Source: Chitinophagaceae bacterium
Lineage (GTDB): Bacteria; Bacteroidota; Bacteroidia; Chitinophagales; Chitinophagaceae
Direction of reading: 5' to 3'
Length of the DNA stretch: 64,000 nt
Assembly (NCBI GenBank): GCA_016703625.1
Contig: JADJBP010000002.1
Span: forward strand, 372,001 to 436,000
This document shows positions 46,911 to 55,781 of this stretch, one piece after another; the stretch's first letter is position 1; each line of letters opens with the position of its first letter. Both the position numbers and the translations under genes were made by a program. The notes below the pieces were generated by a model that had not been told where the DNA came from, did no database searches, and saw only the letters and a list, made by a program, of their open reading frames with translations.

Positions 46911-48074
46911 TTGCCGGGTATTTACATTCATATTCCTTTTTGCAGGCAGGCCTGCCATTATTGTAATTTCCATTTTTCAACTTCAATGGGGCAAAAAGAA
47001 AAAATGGTGGATGCTATTGTACATGAAATAGCTTTATCCCCTGCCCTGCAGCAGCCCGGGAATATAGAAGCGGGGAGCGCACTGAAAAACCCGGAAGAAA
47101 TTATTTCAACACTTTATTTTGGTGGAGGCACACCGAGTATATTAGATATTGATGAATTAAAAAAGATTTTTGAAGCATTACACAAACGTTTTGTATTTGC
47201 AGCTGACATTGAAATAACACTGGAAACAAACCCGGATGATATTACCGGCCATAAACTGCAGGCATGGAAAACAATGGGTATCAACAGGCTTAGCATTGGC
47301 ATACAAAGTTTTTCAGAAGAAGAATTAATATGGATGAACAGGGCACACACTGCCGCAGAATCTGTTACCTGTATTGACCTGGTACAGGGATCGGGTTTTA
47401 CAAATTTTTCAGTTGACCTGATCTATGGCTCGCCCGTTTTAACTGATGAAGACTGGAAGCGGAATGTGGACATGGTTATTGAAAAAAACATTCCGCATAT
47501 ATCAGGTTATGCCTTAACGGTAGAACCTAAAACTGCACTGGATAAAATGATCGCCCTGCATAAAATAGAAAACACAGATGCAGAAAAACAGGCGCGCCAG
47601 TTTTTATTATTCATGGACTGGATGGAAGCCGCCGGTTATGAACATTACGAGATCAGCAATTTTGCCAAACCCGGGTACAGGAGCAGGCACAACAGCAGTT
47701 ACTGGTCGGGTGAAAAGTATTATGCATTTGGCCCTGCCGCACATGCATTCACCGGCAGCAGCAGGCGATGGAATATTTCCAACAACAGTATCTACATTCA
47801 AAGTATACAAAAGGGCATGATCCCTTTTGAAGAAGAAATACTGACCGAAACACAGCAGCTGAATGAATATATCATGACCGCTTTGAGAACGATGGAAGGC
47901 CTGGACCTGGATCATATCAGTACCAAATTCGGCAATGATAAAAGCAACAGGATCATTGCAGCAGCAGGTATATATGAAAGCACCGGTAAACTGGTAACGG
48001 TATCCCGTAAACTGGTATTAACCAGAGAAGGGAAATTATTTGCTGATGGAATTGCGGCTGACCTGTTTTTTTGA
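46911..48074 (+). CDS. hemW: Radical SAM heme chaperone HemW
   Basis: The 387-residue protein has the radical SAM motif 'CRQACHYCNF' (Cys11, Cys15, Cys18) right at the N-terminus, then 'STLYFGGGTPSILDIDELKK', 'ETNPDDITGHKLQAWKTMGI' and 'NRLSIGIQSFSEEELIWMNR', and the HemW-specific end 'AAGIYESTGKLVTVSRKLVL'. HemW delivers heme to respiratory proteins; it was formerly named HemN-like, but the extra cysteine of coproporphyrinogen oxidase is replaced by 'YCNFH' here. The start codon is TTG at 46911 ('MPGIYIHIPF' where relatives have MAGIYIHIPFC); no ATG is near. Divergent from the BamA-like gene. Confidence 0.93.
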   Translation: MPGIYIHIPFCRQACHYCNFHFSTSMGQKEKMVDAIVHEIALSPALQQPGNIEAGSALKNPEEIISTLYFGGGTPSILDIDELKKIFEALHKRFVFAADIEITLETNPDDITGHKLQAWKTMGINRLSIGIQSFSEEELIWMNRAHTAAESVTCIDLVQGSGFTNFSVDLIYGSPVLTDEDWKRNVDMVIEKNIPHISGYALTVEPKTALDKMIALHKIENTDAEKQARQFLLFMDWMEAAGYEHYEISNFAKPGYRSRHNSSYWSGEKYYAFGPAAHAFTGSSRRWNISNNSIYIQSIQKGMIPFEEEILTETQQLNEYIMTALRTMEGLDLDHISTKFGNDKSNRIIAAAGIYESTGKLVTVSRKLVLTREGKLFADGIAADLFF

Positions 48075-48179
48075 GTGGGTATAATGCTTCCTTACATACT
48101 TTACAAGTTCCGCAAGGGTTAAGTAAAGCACCATAAAGACCAGGGCTGTAGTACTGATATTTGAAAAAGAGAAAGGCAT
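48036..48179 (-). CDS. Small single-helix membrane protein (tentative)
   Basis: A 47-residue frame starts at ATG 48179. It has a hydrophobic helix 'ISTTALVFMVLYLTLAELVK' at residues 8-27, then a basic tail 'YVRKHYTHSKKQVSRNS'. Its last 39 bases overlap the 3' end of hemW on the opposite strand. It lies 35 bases after gpsA in the same direction, so it could be the last gene of that transcript. The hydrophobic helix plus basic tail is the layout of a small inner-membrane protein, but without comparison it could be a chance frame. Confidence 0.4.
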   Translation of the reverse strand: MPFSFSNISTTALVFMVLYLTLAELVKYVRKHYTHSKKQVSRNSISK

Positions 48180-48213
48180 GGTTTTATTTTCTGAAATAAA
48201 GTTAAACCAATTT

Positions 48214-49251
48214 TTAAACCAATGACTGTTCAATTCTGTTAAATCCTTGAGCAGCGGGCAGATTTTCCCATAAAATCTGGTAAACGGTATCTGCAATGGG
48301 CATATCGGCTGATATTTTTCGGTTAATGATATGCATGCATTTACTGGCATTGTACCCCTCGGCAACCATACTCATTTCCAGCTGGGCTCCTTTTACGGAA
48401 TACCCTTTGCCGATCATATTTCCAAAGGCCCGGTTCCGGCTGTGCATTGAGTAACAGGTTACCAACAGGTCGCCCAGGTAAACAGAAGCAGCATAATTAG
48501 CAGGCTTATGATCTGCGGCAGGATTGCGTATATCAGTATGCCCCACTTCTATATTCTTAATTCCGGCCTTCTTTAAGAATCCGGCCATTTCATCAGCACA
48601 GTTGGCAATAAAAACACTTAAAAAATTATCACCGTAATCAAGCCCGTGGGCGATGCCCGACCCAACTGCATAAATATTCTTTAAAACAGCCGCATACTGA
48701 ACACCATAGATATCTTCATTTTCAACCGTATTTATATATTCGGTCGTAAAAGAGTCTGCTATTTCATGTGTTGTTTTTTTATCGATCCCGGTAAAGGTGA
48801 GATAAGATAATTTTTCTGACGCCACTTCTTCGGCATGGCAGGGACCCAGCACGGCAAAATAATCAGCCAGTTCCACATTAAATTCATTTTTGAGATATTC
48901 ATTCAGCAATAAATTGCTTTCCGGTAATATGCCCTTTATGGCCGAGATGACCTTTTTGCCGGCAAAAATATTTTTATCCAGCCCCCGTAAAGCATTATCG
49001 ACATAAGCAGATGGTATAACAATGACAATACAATCACTGTTGGCAATAACCGCTGCAGGGTCTGTCGTGAGTATTAATTTTGATGTATCAAAATGTGCGG
49101 CAGATAAATATTGCGGGTTGTGATGCCGTTCCAGTATGTATTGGATATGTGCTTCGCTCCGGTTCCACCAATAAATGGTATTCCCTTTATCGGTCAGGAT
49201 CTTTGCAATTGCCGTACCCCAGCTTCCGCTACCTAAAATTCCAAAGGTCAT
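48214..49251 (-). CDS. gpsA: Glycerol-3-phosphate dehydrogenase [NAD(P)+]
   Basis: The 345-residue enzyme makes sn-glycerol 3-phosphate from dihydroxyacetone phosphate for phospholipid synthesis. The Rossmann motif 'FGILGSGSWGTAIAKILTDK' is at the start. Active-site landmarks are 'AVLGPCHAEEVA' near 133, 'YAAVLKNIYAVGSGIAHGLD' with the catalytic lysine near 190, and 'GHTDIRNPAADHKPANY' near 240. The ATG at 49251 is correct for the family. It follows rnc by 89 bases in the same direction. Confidence 0.95.
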   Translation of the reverse strand: MTFGILGSGSWGTAIAKILTDKGNTIYWWNRSEAHIQYILERHHNPQYLSAAHFDTSKLILTTDPAAVIANSDCIVIVIPSAYVDNALRGLDKNIFAGKKVISAIKGILPESNLLLNEYLKNEFNVELADYFAVLGPCHAEEVASEKLSYLTFTGIDKKTTHEIADSFTTEYINTVENEDIYGVQYAAVLKNIYAVGSGIAHGLDYGDNFLSVFIANCADEMAGFLKKAGIKNIEVGHTDIRNPAADHKPANYAASVYLGDLLVTCYSMHSRNRAFGNMIGKGYSVKGAQLEMSMVAEGYNASKCMHIINRKISADMPIADTVYQILWENLPAAQGFNRIEQSLV

Positions 49252-49340
49252 AGTTGATTTAAATCGTTTAAAAGTTCAGGGGATAATCGTTAAAATGTTT
49301 AAGACATTTAAGGAGAAGACAGTATAAACGATATTAATGT

Positions 49341-50051
49341 TTACAATCCTAATTTATCCACTGCCAGCTGTGCTGCGATCTGGCTGGCATCTTTTTTATT
49401 AAAACCCTTTGCTTCAGCAATCAATTCACCATCTACCGTAGCTCCAATGGTAAACAGCCTGCGGCCATTCTCAAATTTTTCATCCAGTGTTTCAAACTCA
49501 AGTGCCTTGCCGTTTTTATTGGCCCAGCCATAGAGCCTGTTCTTGATATTGATCTCCAGGTCTTCCAGGTCGTCGATGAACATGTGCGGCATAATGATGT
49601 ATTTCTCCACCCAACGGTGTGTGCCTGCATAACCTTTATCCAGGTAAACCGCCCCGATCAGTGCTTCCAGGGTATTGCCGAATATCTGTGAGATCTTTAA
49701 GGCATTGTCATATTTATTGTAAAAAGTGATCTTTTTCAATCCCATTTTTAATGCGATCTCGTTCAGCTTCTGGCGATTGACCATCTTGCTTCTCATCTCG
49801 GTTAAAAAACCCTCTCCTTTGTATGGATATTTCCGGAAAAGATAATGAGCCACAACCGAACTCAAAACGGCATCGCCTAAAAATTCGAGCCGTTCATTGT
49901 TCTCATCAGCGCCTTCCCTTACACTGCGGTGGCTTAATGCAGTTTTGTACAAGGTGATCTCGCCGGGCGTAGAACCAAGCACGTTGCTGAGTTGCTTTTT
50001 AAACTCCCGGTTATGGTTTTTACTTTTAAAAAAATCTTTAATGAATTGCAA
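49341..50051 (-). CDS. rnc: Ribonuclease III
   Basis: The 236-residue protein has an N-terminal catalytic domain with the signature 'NERLEFLGDAVLSSVVAHYL' (residues 52-71, holding the Mg2+ ligands Glu56 and Asp60) and later 'GNTLEALIGAVYLDKG' with the other acidic ligands. The C-terminal double-stranded RNA binding domain starts near 165 and ends 'KGFNKKDASQIAAQLAVDKL'. RNase III processes rRNA and other structured RNA. It belongs to the common acpP-fabF-rnc group, but here an M28 peptidase gene stands between fabF and rnc. Start ATG 50051. Confidence 0.95.
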   Translation of the reverse strand: MQFIKDFFKSKNHNREFKKQLSNVLGSTPGEITLYKTALSHRSVREGADENNERLEFLGDAVLSSVVAHYLFRKYPYKGEGFLTEMRSKMVNRQKLNEIALKMGLKKITFYNKYDNALKISQIFGNTLEALIGAVYLDKGYAGTHRWVEKYIIMPHMFIDDLEDLEINIKNRLYGWANKNGKALEFETLDEKFENGRRLFTIGATVDGELIAEAKGFNKKDASQIAAQLAVDKLGL

Positions 50052-50144
50052 AACGATAATATTGTTTACGTGAAATTAATCTTATTTGAGGTTAAAATAA
50101 AATTAAGAATCCCGTTGAAGGAATTGACAACAGCTTCATTATTT

Positions 50145-51773
50145 TTATTTGACCGTTCCAAAAAGATCGTTTTCATTCCATACCGGTTTTTCGGCATGTT
50201 GCGCAATGGAATAACTGATCAAAAAATTTAAATGGATATAGGTTTTGGCAGCAGCAAAATTAAAAATTCCGTTTATTTCATCGGCGGCCTGGTGATAGTA
50301 TTTAGCCCGCCACTGCTGCACAAATGCAGTGAGGTTAAAGCCCGGCACATTTGACCTGGTGCCATATTTAACATGCAGTGCAGGTATCCCGTTCTTTACA
50401 AAACTGTACTGGTCGCTCCGTACAAAACGGTTTTCATTCGGTTCCGGGTCTTTCTCAATTTCCAGTCCAAGGTAACCGGCGGCAAACTTTACATGTTTCA
50501 TGATCGTTGAATGTTCGGCGCCAAGCGGAACGATGGACAGCAGGGGTGCAATGACCGTAGGCATATCTGTATTTACATCCGCAACAATTGATCCCTTTGG
50601 CACGGTTGGGTTGGCTGCAAAATAAGCCGAACCAATGAGTCCCATTTCTTCGCCGGTAACCATCACGATCAATACCGAACGTTTTTGTTTGGCAGCCCCG
50701 GCTGAATATATCCTGGCGATCTCCAGCAGCGAAGCAACACCAGATGCATTATCATGTGCGCCGTTATAAATGGAATCGCCATTTACTGCCCTGCCAATAC
50801 CCACATGATCCAGGTGTGCCGAATGAACCACATATTCATTTTTAAGGATCTTATCTGAACCCGGTAAAACTGCAACAACATTATAACTTTCAAAATCGGT
50901 ATGTGATGTTTTGTAAGCTATGGATATGCTGACAGGCAGGTCAAACCCTGCGGGTTTCCCGTTCTTCAGGTCTGCCAGCACCTGTTCCATATTCTTACCT
51001 GAGTTCAAAAAAAGTTTTTTCAATAAAGCGGAGGTCCCGTTAATTACTGCCTGTACATTACCCACAAACCCGTGGCCATAAACGGCCGTTTTTGCCGGGT
51101 CCATTGCGGTATTGGATTGTATAGTGGGATTTGGATTTGTACCTGGTCTTGCATTTGTATTCACCACGATCACGGCAATAGCTCCTTTTGAATAAGCCGT
51201 ATTTATTTTATTGCCTGCATTTGAAAAATGTGCAGTCAGTGTAGTGATCAGGCCCGGTGGCGCTCCATTTATCAAAACAACAATTTTACCGGCCACATCC
51301 AAATCCTTATAATCGGAGTACCCACCCGGTATCTCAACACCATAACCTGCAAAAACCATTTGGCCCTGTACAGCAGTATTTTCTTTTAATGGATGCGGGA
51401 CCGGTGTAAAATCCCTGGCAAATAGCAATGAATCAGTATTGCCATTTTTATCTTTTATTATGGCCACGGATGAAGCATTATTGACCAGGGATTTTCGGAT
51501 CACCAGTTTTTGGGTGAATTCATTTTTATCTCCAGCAGGCTGTAAACCCATTTTTTTATACTGGTCAATTACATAATCAACTGCAGTTTGATACCCTGCT
51601 GTACCGGGATACCGGCCTTTCAGTTTATCATCTGCCAGGAAAGCAATATGAGCACGGATCGTATTTGTGTCTACCCGGTTCATGGCATTTGCCAGGCTTT
51701 TGGAAATTTTTATATCCTGTGCAGAGAGTTGTGCTGTTGTAATTAAACAGGCGGCAAGAAAATATTTTTTCAT
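50145..51773 (-). CDS. Exported M28-family zinc aminopeptidase with PA domain
   Basis: The 542-residue exported protein has a signal peptide (to about residue 18, 'LITTAQLSAQ'), a PA-type insert ('FAGYGVEIPGGYSDYKDLDV', then 'GKIVVLINGAPPG') and an M28 catalytic domain. Zinc ligands appear in 'VVHSAHLDHVGIG' (His), 'NGAHDNASGVASLLEIARIY' (Asp), 'VMVTGEEMGLIGSAYFAANP' (the Glu-Glu pair) and 'DVNTDMP' (Asp), with a last His near 'SDQYSFVKNGIPALHVKYGT'. It would cleave N-terminal amino acids from peptides in the periplasm or outside. It lies between fabF (60 bases) and rnc (93 bases), probably in the same transcript. Confidence 0.9.
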   Translation of the reverse strand: MKKYFLAACLITTAQLSAQDIKISKSLANAMNRVDTNTIRAHIAFLADDKLKGRYPGTAGYQTAVDYVIDQYKKMGLQPAGDKNEFTQKLVIRKSLVNNASSVAIIKDKNGNTDSLLFARDFTPVPHPLKENTAVQGQMVFAGYGVEIPGGYSDYKDLDVAGKIVVLINGAPPGLITTLTAHFSNAGNKINTAYSKGAIAVIVVNTNARPGTNPNPTIQSNTAMDPAKTAVYGHGFVGNVQAVINGTSALLKKLFLNSGKNMEQVLADLKNGKPAGFDLPVSISIAYKTSHTDFESYNVVAVLPGSDKILKNEYVVHSAHLDHVGIGRAVNGDSIYNGAHDNASGVASLLEIARIYSAGAAKQKRSVLIVMVTGEEMGLIGSAYFAANPTVPKGSIVADVNTDMPTVIAPLLSIVPLGAEHSTIMKHVKFAAGYLGLEIEKDPEPNENRFVRSDQYSFVKNGIPALHVKYGTRSNVPGFNLTAFVQQWRAKYYHQAADEINGIFNFAAAKTYIHLNFLISYSIAQHAEKPVWNENDLFGTVK

Positions 51774-51833
51774 ACACGAAAGGTAGAAAATTTATAGTAA
51801 CAAAAACCTGGGAGAACCTGATAAGCGGGAATA

Positions 51834-53087
51834 TCAGGCTATATATTTTTTAACAATAACGCTTGCATTATGCCCGCCAAAACCAAATGTATTGCTGAGG
51901 GCAGCATTCACTGTACGGTGCTGGGCTTTGTTAAATGTAAAATTCAGTTTGGGGTCCAGTTCGGGATCATCGGTAAAATGATTGATGGTAGGCGGTATAA
52001 TATCTTTTACAACGGCCATTACACATGCCAGGGCTTCCAGTACACCGGCTGCACCCAGGCAATGCCCGGTCATACTTTTGGTAGAACTGATGTTGAGATT
52101 ATAGGCATGTTCGCCAAAAACATTCAAAATGGCTTTGGTTTCTGCAATATCGCCCAGTGGCGTGGATGTTCCATGTACATTGATGTAATCAATATCTTCC
52201 GGTTTCATGCCCGCATCTTTTAAGGCAACATTCATTACATTTTGAGCACCCAAACCTTCGGGATGTGGAGCAGTAATATGGTGGGCATCGGCTGTTGCGC
52301 CGCCTCCGGCAATTTCGCAATAGATCTTTGCGCCGCGGGCAAGTGCATGTTCCAGGCTTTCGAGCACCATTACACCTGCTCCCTCGCCCATAACAAAACC
52401 ATCACGGTCTTTATCAAAAGGGCGGCTGGCAGTGGACGGGTCATCATTTCTTTCGCTGAGTGCTTTCATGGCATTAAAACCACCAACACCCGGCGAACTG
52501 ATCACTGCTTCACTGCCGCCGGTAATAATAATATCGGCTTTATTTAACCTGATAGTGTCAAAGGCATCAATAATGGCATTGGTACTGCTGGCACAGGCGC
52601 TAACCACTGCATAATTGGGGCCCCTGAATCCATACCGCATGGAAATTTGCCCGGCGGCAATATCCAGGATCATTTTGGGAATGAAGAAGGGATTATAACG
52701 AGGTGTGCCGTCGCCTAAAGCAAAGTTGCTTACTTCTTCGTAAAAAGTAGTAATGCCCCCAATGCCGCTGGCAAATATCACACCTACCCTGTCCACATCT
52801 ACATTTTCCCTGCTTATACCGGCATCTTTAATGGCTTCATCGCTGGATATCAGCGCAAACTGGGTAAAGCGGTCAATTTTGCGGGCTTCCTTACGGTCGA
52901 GGTAATCAGTGGGTTCAAAATCTTTAACCTCACAGGCAAACCTGGTTTTAAACTTGCTGCAGTCGAATTGTTTGATAAAATCACAGCCGCTAACGCCTTC
53001 AGTCAAACCCTGCCAATACGTTTCAACAGTTTTGCCCAATGGCGTTAGTGCTCCCAACCCGGTTACTACAACACGTTTTAATGCCAT
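51834..53087 (-). CDS. fabF: Beta-ketoacyl-ACP synthase II
   Basis: The 417-residue enzyme elongates acyl-ACP in fatty acid synthesis. The catalytic triad is in place: Cys165 in 'VVSACASSTNAI', His in 'INVHGTSTPLGD' near 305 and His in 'KSMTGHCLGAAGVLEA' near 340. 'FDKDRDGFVMGEGAGVMVLE' and the C-terminal 'SNTFGFGGHNASVIVKKY' are typical. ATG 53087. acpP, its substrate carrier, is upstream by 29 bases in the same direction, and the two are surely co-transcribed from the promoter before acpP. Confidence 0.97.
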   Translation of the reverse strand: MALKRVVVTGLGALTPLGKTVETYWQGLTEGVSGCDFIKQFDCSKFKTRFACEVKDFEPTDYLDRKEARKIDRFTQFALISSDEAIKDAGISRENVDVDRVGVIFASGIGGITTFYEEVSNFALGDGTPRYNPFFIPKMILDIAAGQISMRYGFRGPNYAVVSACASSTNAIIDAFDTIRLNKADIIITGGSEAVISSPGVGGFNAMKALSERNDDPSTASRPFDKDRDGFVMGEGAGVMVLESLEHALARGAKIYCEIAGGGATADAHHITAPHPEGLGAQNVMNVALKDAGMKPEDIDYINVHGTSTPLGDIAETKAILNVFGEHAYNLNISSTKSMTGHCLGAAGVLEALACVMAVVKDIIPPTINHFTDDPELDPKLNFTFNKAQHRTVNAALSNTFGFGGHNASVIVKKYIA

Positions 53088-53116
53088 ACAATTTGCCTGT
53101 GATAATTAAATGATGT

Positions 53117-53353
53117 TTACTTGGCGTTTTCTTCCAAATAAGATACAGCCTGGCCGACAGTGGTAATAGTTTCGGCCTGCTCATCCGGAATAGAAATATT
53201 AAATTCTTTTTCAAATTCCATAATTAGTTCTACGGTGTCCAAGCTATCGGCACCTAAATCGTTGGTAAAGGAAGCTTCCGGTGTAACCTCTGCTTCATCT
53301 ACTCCTAATTTGTCAACAATTATTTTCTTTACTCTTGTTGCAATGTCTGACAT
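53117..53353 (-). CDS. acpP: Acyl carrier protein
   Basis: The 78-residue acidic four-helix protein carries growing acyl chains on a phosphopantetheine attached to Ser37 in 'DLGADSLDTVELIMEFE'. The rest fits: 'SDIATRVKKIIVDKLGVDEA' at the start and 'EQAETITTVGQAVSYLEENA' at the end. The ATG at 53353 is used; the longer frame upstream crosses the promoter boxes and is not coding. First gene of acpP-fabF-M28-rnc-gpsA. Confidence 0.97.
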   Translation of the reverse strand: MSDIATRVKKIIVDKLGVDEAEVTPEASFTNDLGADSLDTVELIMEFEKEFNISIPDEQAETITTVGQAVSYLEENAK

Positions 53354-53381
53354 GATAATAAAATTTAGTTTGTATTGGTTG

Positions 53382-53411
53382 CAAAAATATACATTTTGAG
53401 GTAAATACAAA
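53382..53411 (-). promoter_or_regulatory. Bacteroidota-type promoter for acpP-fabF
   Basis: On the minus strand TTTG (53411-53408) and TATTTTTG (53389-53382) are separated by 18 bases, close to the TTTG / TAnnTTTG consensus. The -7 box lies 28 bases before the acpP ATG. Confidence 0.55.
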
Positions 53412-53618
53412 GAAATAGATATTGTTTACTTTATAAGCGGATTTATATGATTTTTAAAGACCATTAAAATTTCAGGTATGCTTTCTATTACGATGTTCCA
53501 ATCGCCTGTTGATTCAATTACTGTTTTTACTTATAGGTTCCGCAATAACAAAAAAATTGTATATTGTTAACCCGACCCTAATCAAAACCTTAACCTTTGG
53601 CAAAAACATATCCTTTTT

Positions 53619-54046
53619 ATGGCCTTAAAACAGATTGATCACGGAACCATTGAATACCAGCAAATGGTAAAGCTCAGGTATGAGATCCTGCGCCAGCCAC
53701 TTGGCCTTTCTTTTACAACAGATGAACTGGACAGGGAAAAAGAAGATATTTTAATTGGTGCTTTTGATGAAGATGAAATGCTTGCCTGCTGTATGCTTAC
53801 CAAAACCGGTCATACATCTGTACGGTTGAGGCAAATGGCAGTACAGAATAACCTGCAGGGAAAAGGAATTGGTGGCAGTATGATGAATTTTGCAGAAATA
53901 CTGGCCCGGGATAAAGGGTATAAAAAACTGATCATGCATGCCCGGGAAACAGCCGTTGGTTTTATGAAAAACTGGGTTATAAAGTTGTGGGCGATAAATT
54001 TATTGAAGTAACCATCCCGCATTACGTTATGGAGAAGTCGTTATAA
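53619..54046 (+). CDS. GNAT-family N-acetyltransferase (one frameshift)
   Basis: The restored protein has about 142 residues. The start 'MALKQIDHGTIEYQQMVKLR' and 'RYEILRQPLGLSFTTDELDR' fit the ElaA-like or YitI-like GNAT group. The acetyl-CoA binding motif A is 'RLRQMAVQNNLQGKGIGGSM', and motif B is 'LIMHARETAVGFYEKLGYKV' once one T is added in the run near 53961. The added base also restores the end 'EVTIPHYVMEKSL' and a TAA at 54046. The raw frame ends early at 54011. The substrate is unknown. 265 bases separate it from the divergent acpP, with an AT-rich leader. Confidence 0.85.
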
Positions 54047-54048
54047 GA

Positions 54049-54158
54049 AGTCATTAGGTCATTGAGTCATTTGCAAGAATTTAATGGAATAAAGACCAAT
54101 GACTCAATGACTCAATGACTTATTGACCAATGACTATTGACTTAATGACTAATTGACT
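54049..54158. repeat. Degenerate AATGACTCAATGACT repeats with inverted copy
   Basis: The left part (54049-54071) reads AGTCATT-AGGTCATT-GAGTCATT. The right part (54098-54158) has many AATGACT units (AATGACTCAATGACTCAATGACTT and variants), the reverse complement of the left part, so the two can fold into a long stem. It lies between the GNAT stop and the YcxB-like gene, covering that gene's last codons. Confidence 0.6.
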
Positions 54159-54634
54159 ATTTTTTTTATCTTCTCTCTCAATATTCTCCTGGCTTCATGC
54201 ACATCATCCTCTTCAAAAGCATCCTTGGGTACAATAAAAAATGAACGGCTGTTAAAATACAAATGGTAAAAATGCGGGCTTTCGATCCAGGTACTGAATT
54301 CGCTCCATTTCCAGCTTCTGCCTCCCCTTTCATTTTCGATCCTGAAAGTATCCGCTTCTAAAATTGCCTTAAACCGGTCGCGGAAAGTTTCTGCCTTTTT
54401 ATACACGATATAAGGCATTACAAACCAGAACAGGATCATCAGCACGAACCACAGTAATGAACTTATTAAAAATGCAAAAGGTGATATTTTCCTGAAAAAG
54501 AACAAGCCTGCAGAAAGGATGGCAAAAACATTCACCAGTATCATCATAATCTTTATCTCCCGCCGGGTAATAAAATGATAACGCAATGCCTGGATAACTT
54601 TATTCTTATCGTAGGTAAAAAAGGATGATGTCAT
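54149..54634 (-). CDS. YcxB-like membrane protein
   Basis: About 161 residues. Two membrane helices (about 33-50, 'MMILVNVFAILSAGLFFF', and 58-80, 'FAFLISSLLWFVLMILFWFV') precede a soluble domain with 'ETFRDRFKAILEADTFRIEN', 'GGRSWKWSEFSTWIESPHFY' and 'LYFNSRSFFIVPKDAFEEDD', the YcxB-like signature. Function is unknown. The ATG at 54634 is preferred to 54658. Its final codons run into the AATGACT repeat, so the C-terminus may have been changed by it. It is transcribed away from the two exported genes that follow. Confidence 0.8.
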   Translation of the reverse strand: MTSSFFTYDKNKVIQALRYHFITRREIKIMMILVNVFAILSAGLFFFRKISPFAFLISSLLWFVLMILFWFVMPYIVYKKAETFRDRFKAILEADTFRIENERGGRSWKWSEFSTWIESPHFYHLYFNSRSFFIVPKDAFEEDDVHEARRILREKIKKIVN

Positions 54635-54743
54635 GCCGCAAATATAAGCACTCGGCATCAGTTATTATTTAGCGGGTTCCAGGTTAGCCTGGGGGCGGAT
54701 ACCAATAACCTGCCGGATTTATTATTATCCTATTTTTGAACAA

Positions 54744-55715
54744 ATGTTACAATTTAAACCCGGTTATTTTATTTTTATTATCTGCGTTTCTATGATCTGC
54801 CTGTGTTCCTGTAATGAAAAAAAAGAAAAAAGGCAGATAGAACGCTCCTTTTATTACTGGAAATCTGTTTTAAACCTTTCCGGATATGAAAAGAAGCTGC
54901 TGGATTCCCTCCGGGTAAAAACGATCTATCTTAAATTCTTTGATGTGGATTGGAATGAGCCCGCCAAAGGCCCGGTGCCTGTAGCCAGGCTTACAGTCAA
55001 TGAAGCTTCTGTAGCATCATTAAGAGCAGCGGGCACCAATAATTTTAAATTCAATGTCATTCCCGTGATATTTATCACCAACGAATGCATCAGTAAAATT
55101 GATACGTCACAAATTGCAGCACTGGGCGATCATATTTCGGACCTTACTTTTAAACTTATTTCAGCAAATGCATTTAACGATATTTCAGAAATACAATTTG
55201 ACTGCGACTGGACAGGATCAACCAGGGAGAAGTACTTTGCCCTTATCAGGCAGTTCAAAAAAAGGTTTACGCAAACCCCTTTATCAGCAACCATCCGGCT
55301 GCACCAAATAAAATTTATCAGCAAAACCGGTACGCCGCCTGTTGACAGGGGACTACTGATGTGCTATAACATGGGCAATTTAAAAGACCCTGCCACAAAA
55401 AACTCTATACTGGAAGCGGAAGAATTGAAAAAATATACCGGCAATCTGTCCAGGTATCCACTGCCACTGAATATTGCCCCGCCGCTTTTTGACTGGAAAG
55501 TTTTATACCGCCATAACCTGTACACCGGCCTGATTCAACATTTACCCGGGACTGCTTTCAACCATACCTTATCAAAAAAAACCGGTAACCGGTATGTTAT
55601 CATAAAAGATACATTACTGGAAGGATATGACCTGAGAAAAGGAGATATGATCCGGGATGAACAAAGCCATATCACAGAGATCCTTGCCGCTGCAAAGCCA
55701 TCAGCGGGCAAATAA
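54744..55715 (+). CDS. Exported lipoprotein of unknown function, possibly TIM-barrel-like
   Basis: The 323-residue protein has a lipoprotein signal with lipobox 'ICLCSC' (Cys23). The mature part alternates strands and helices: 'SLRVKTIYLKFFDVDWNEPA', 'FKFNVIPVIFITNECISKID', 'ISEIQFDCDWTGSTREKYFA', 'FTQTPLSATIRLHQIKFISK' and 'RGLLMCYNMGN'. The order strand, helix, strand with acidic tips (FDVDW, QFDCDW) resembles a glycoside-hydrolase-like TIM barrel, but I see no certain catalytic pair. It precedes a large exported protein by 66 bases in the same direction, so the two probably act together. Confidence 0.7.
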   Translation: MLQFKPGYFIFIICVSMICLCSCNEKKEKRQIERSFYYWKSVLNLSGYEKKLLDSLRVKTIYLKFFDVDWNEPAKGPVPVARLTVNEASVASLRAAGTNNFKFNVIPVIFITNECISKIDTSQIAALGDHISDLTFKLISANAFNDISEIQFDCDWTGSTREKYFALIRQFKKRFTQTPLSATIRLHQIKFISKTGTPPVDRGLLMCYNMGNLKDPATKNSILEAEELKKYTGNLSRYPLPLNIAPPLFDWKVLYRHNLYTGLIQHLPGTAFNHTLSKKTGNRYVIIKDTLLEGYDLRKGDMIRDEQSHITEILAAAKPSAGK

Positions 55716-55781
55716 AAAATACCCAAACAAGGGTATCCCTCTACCACCTGGATTCTTTAATTTTAAGCAAATACACAACGC

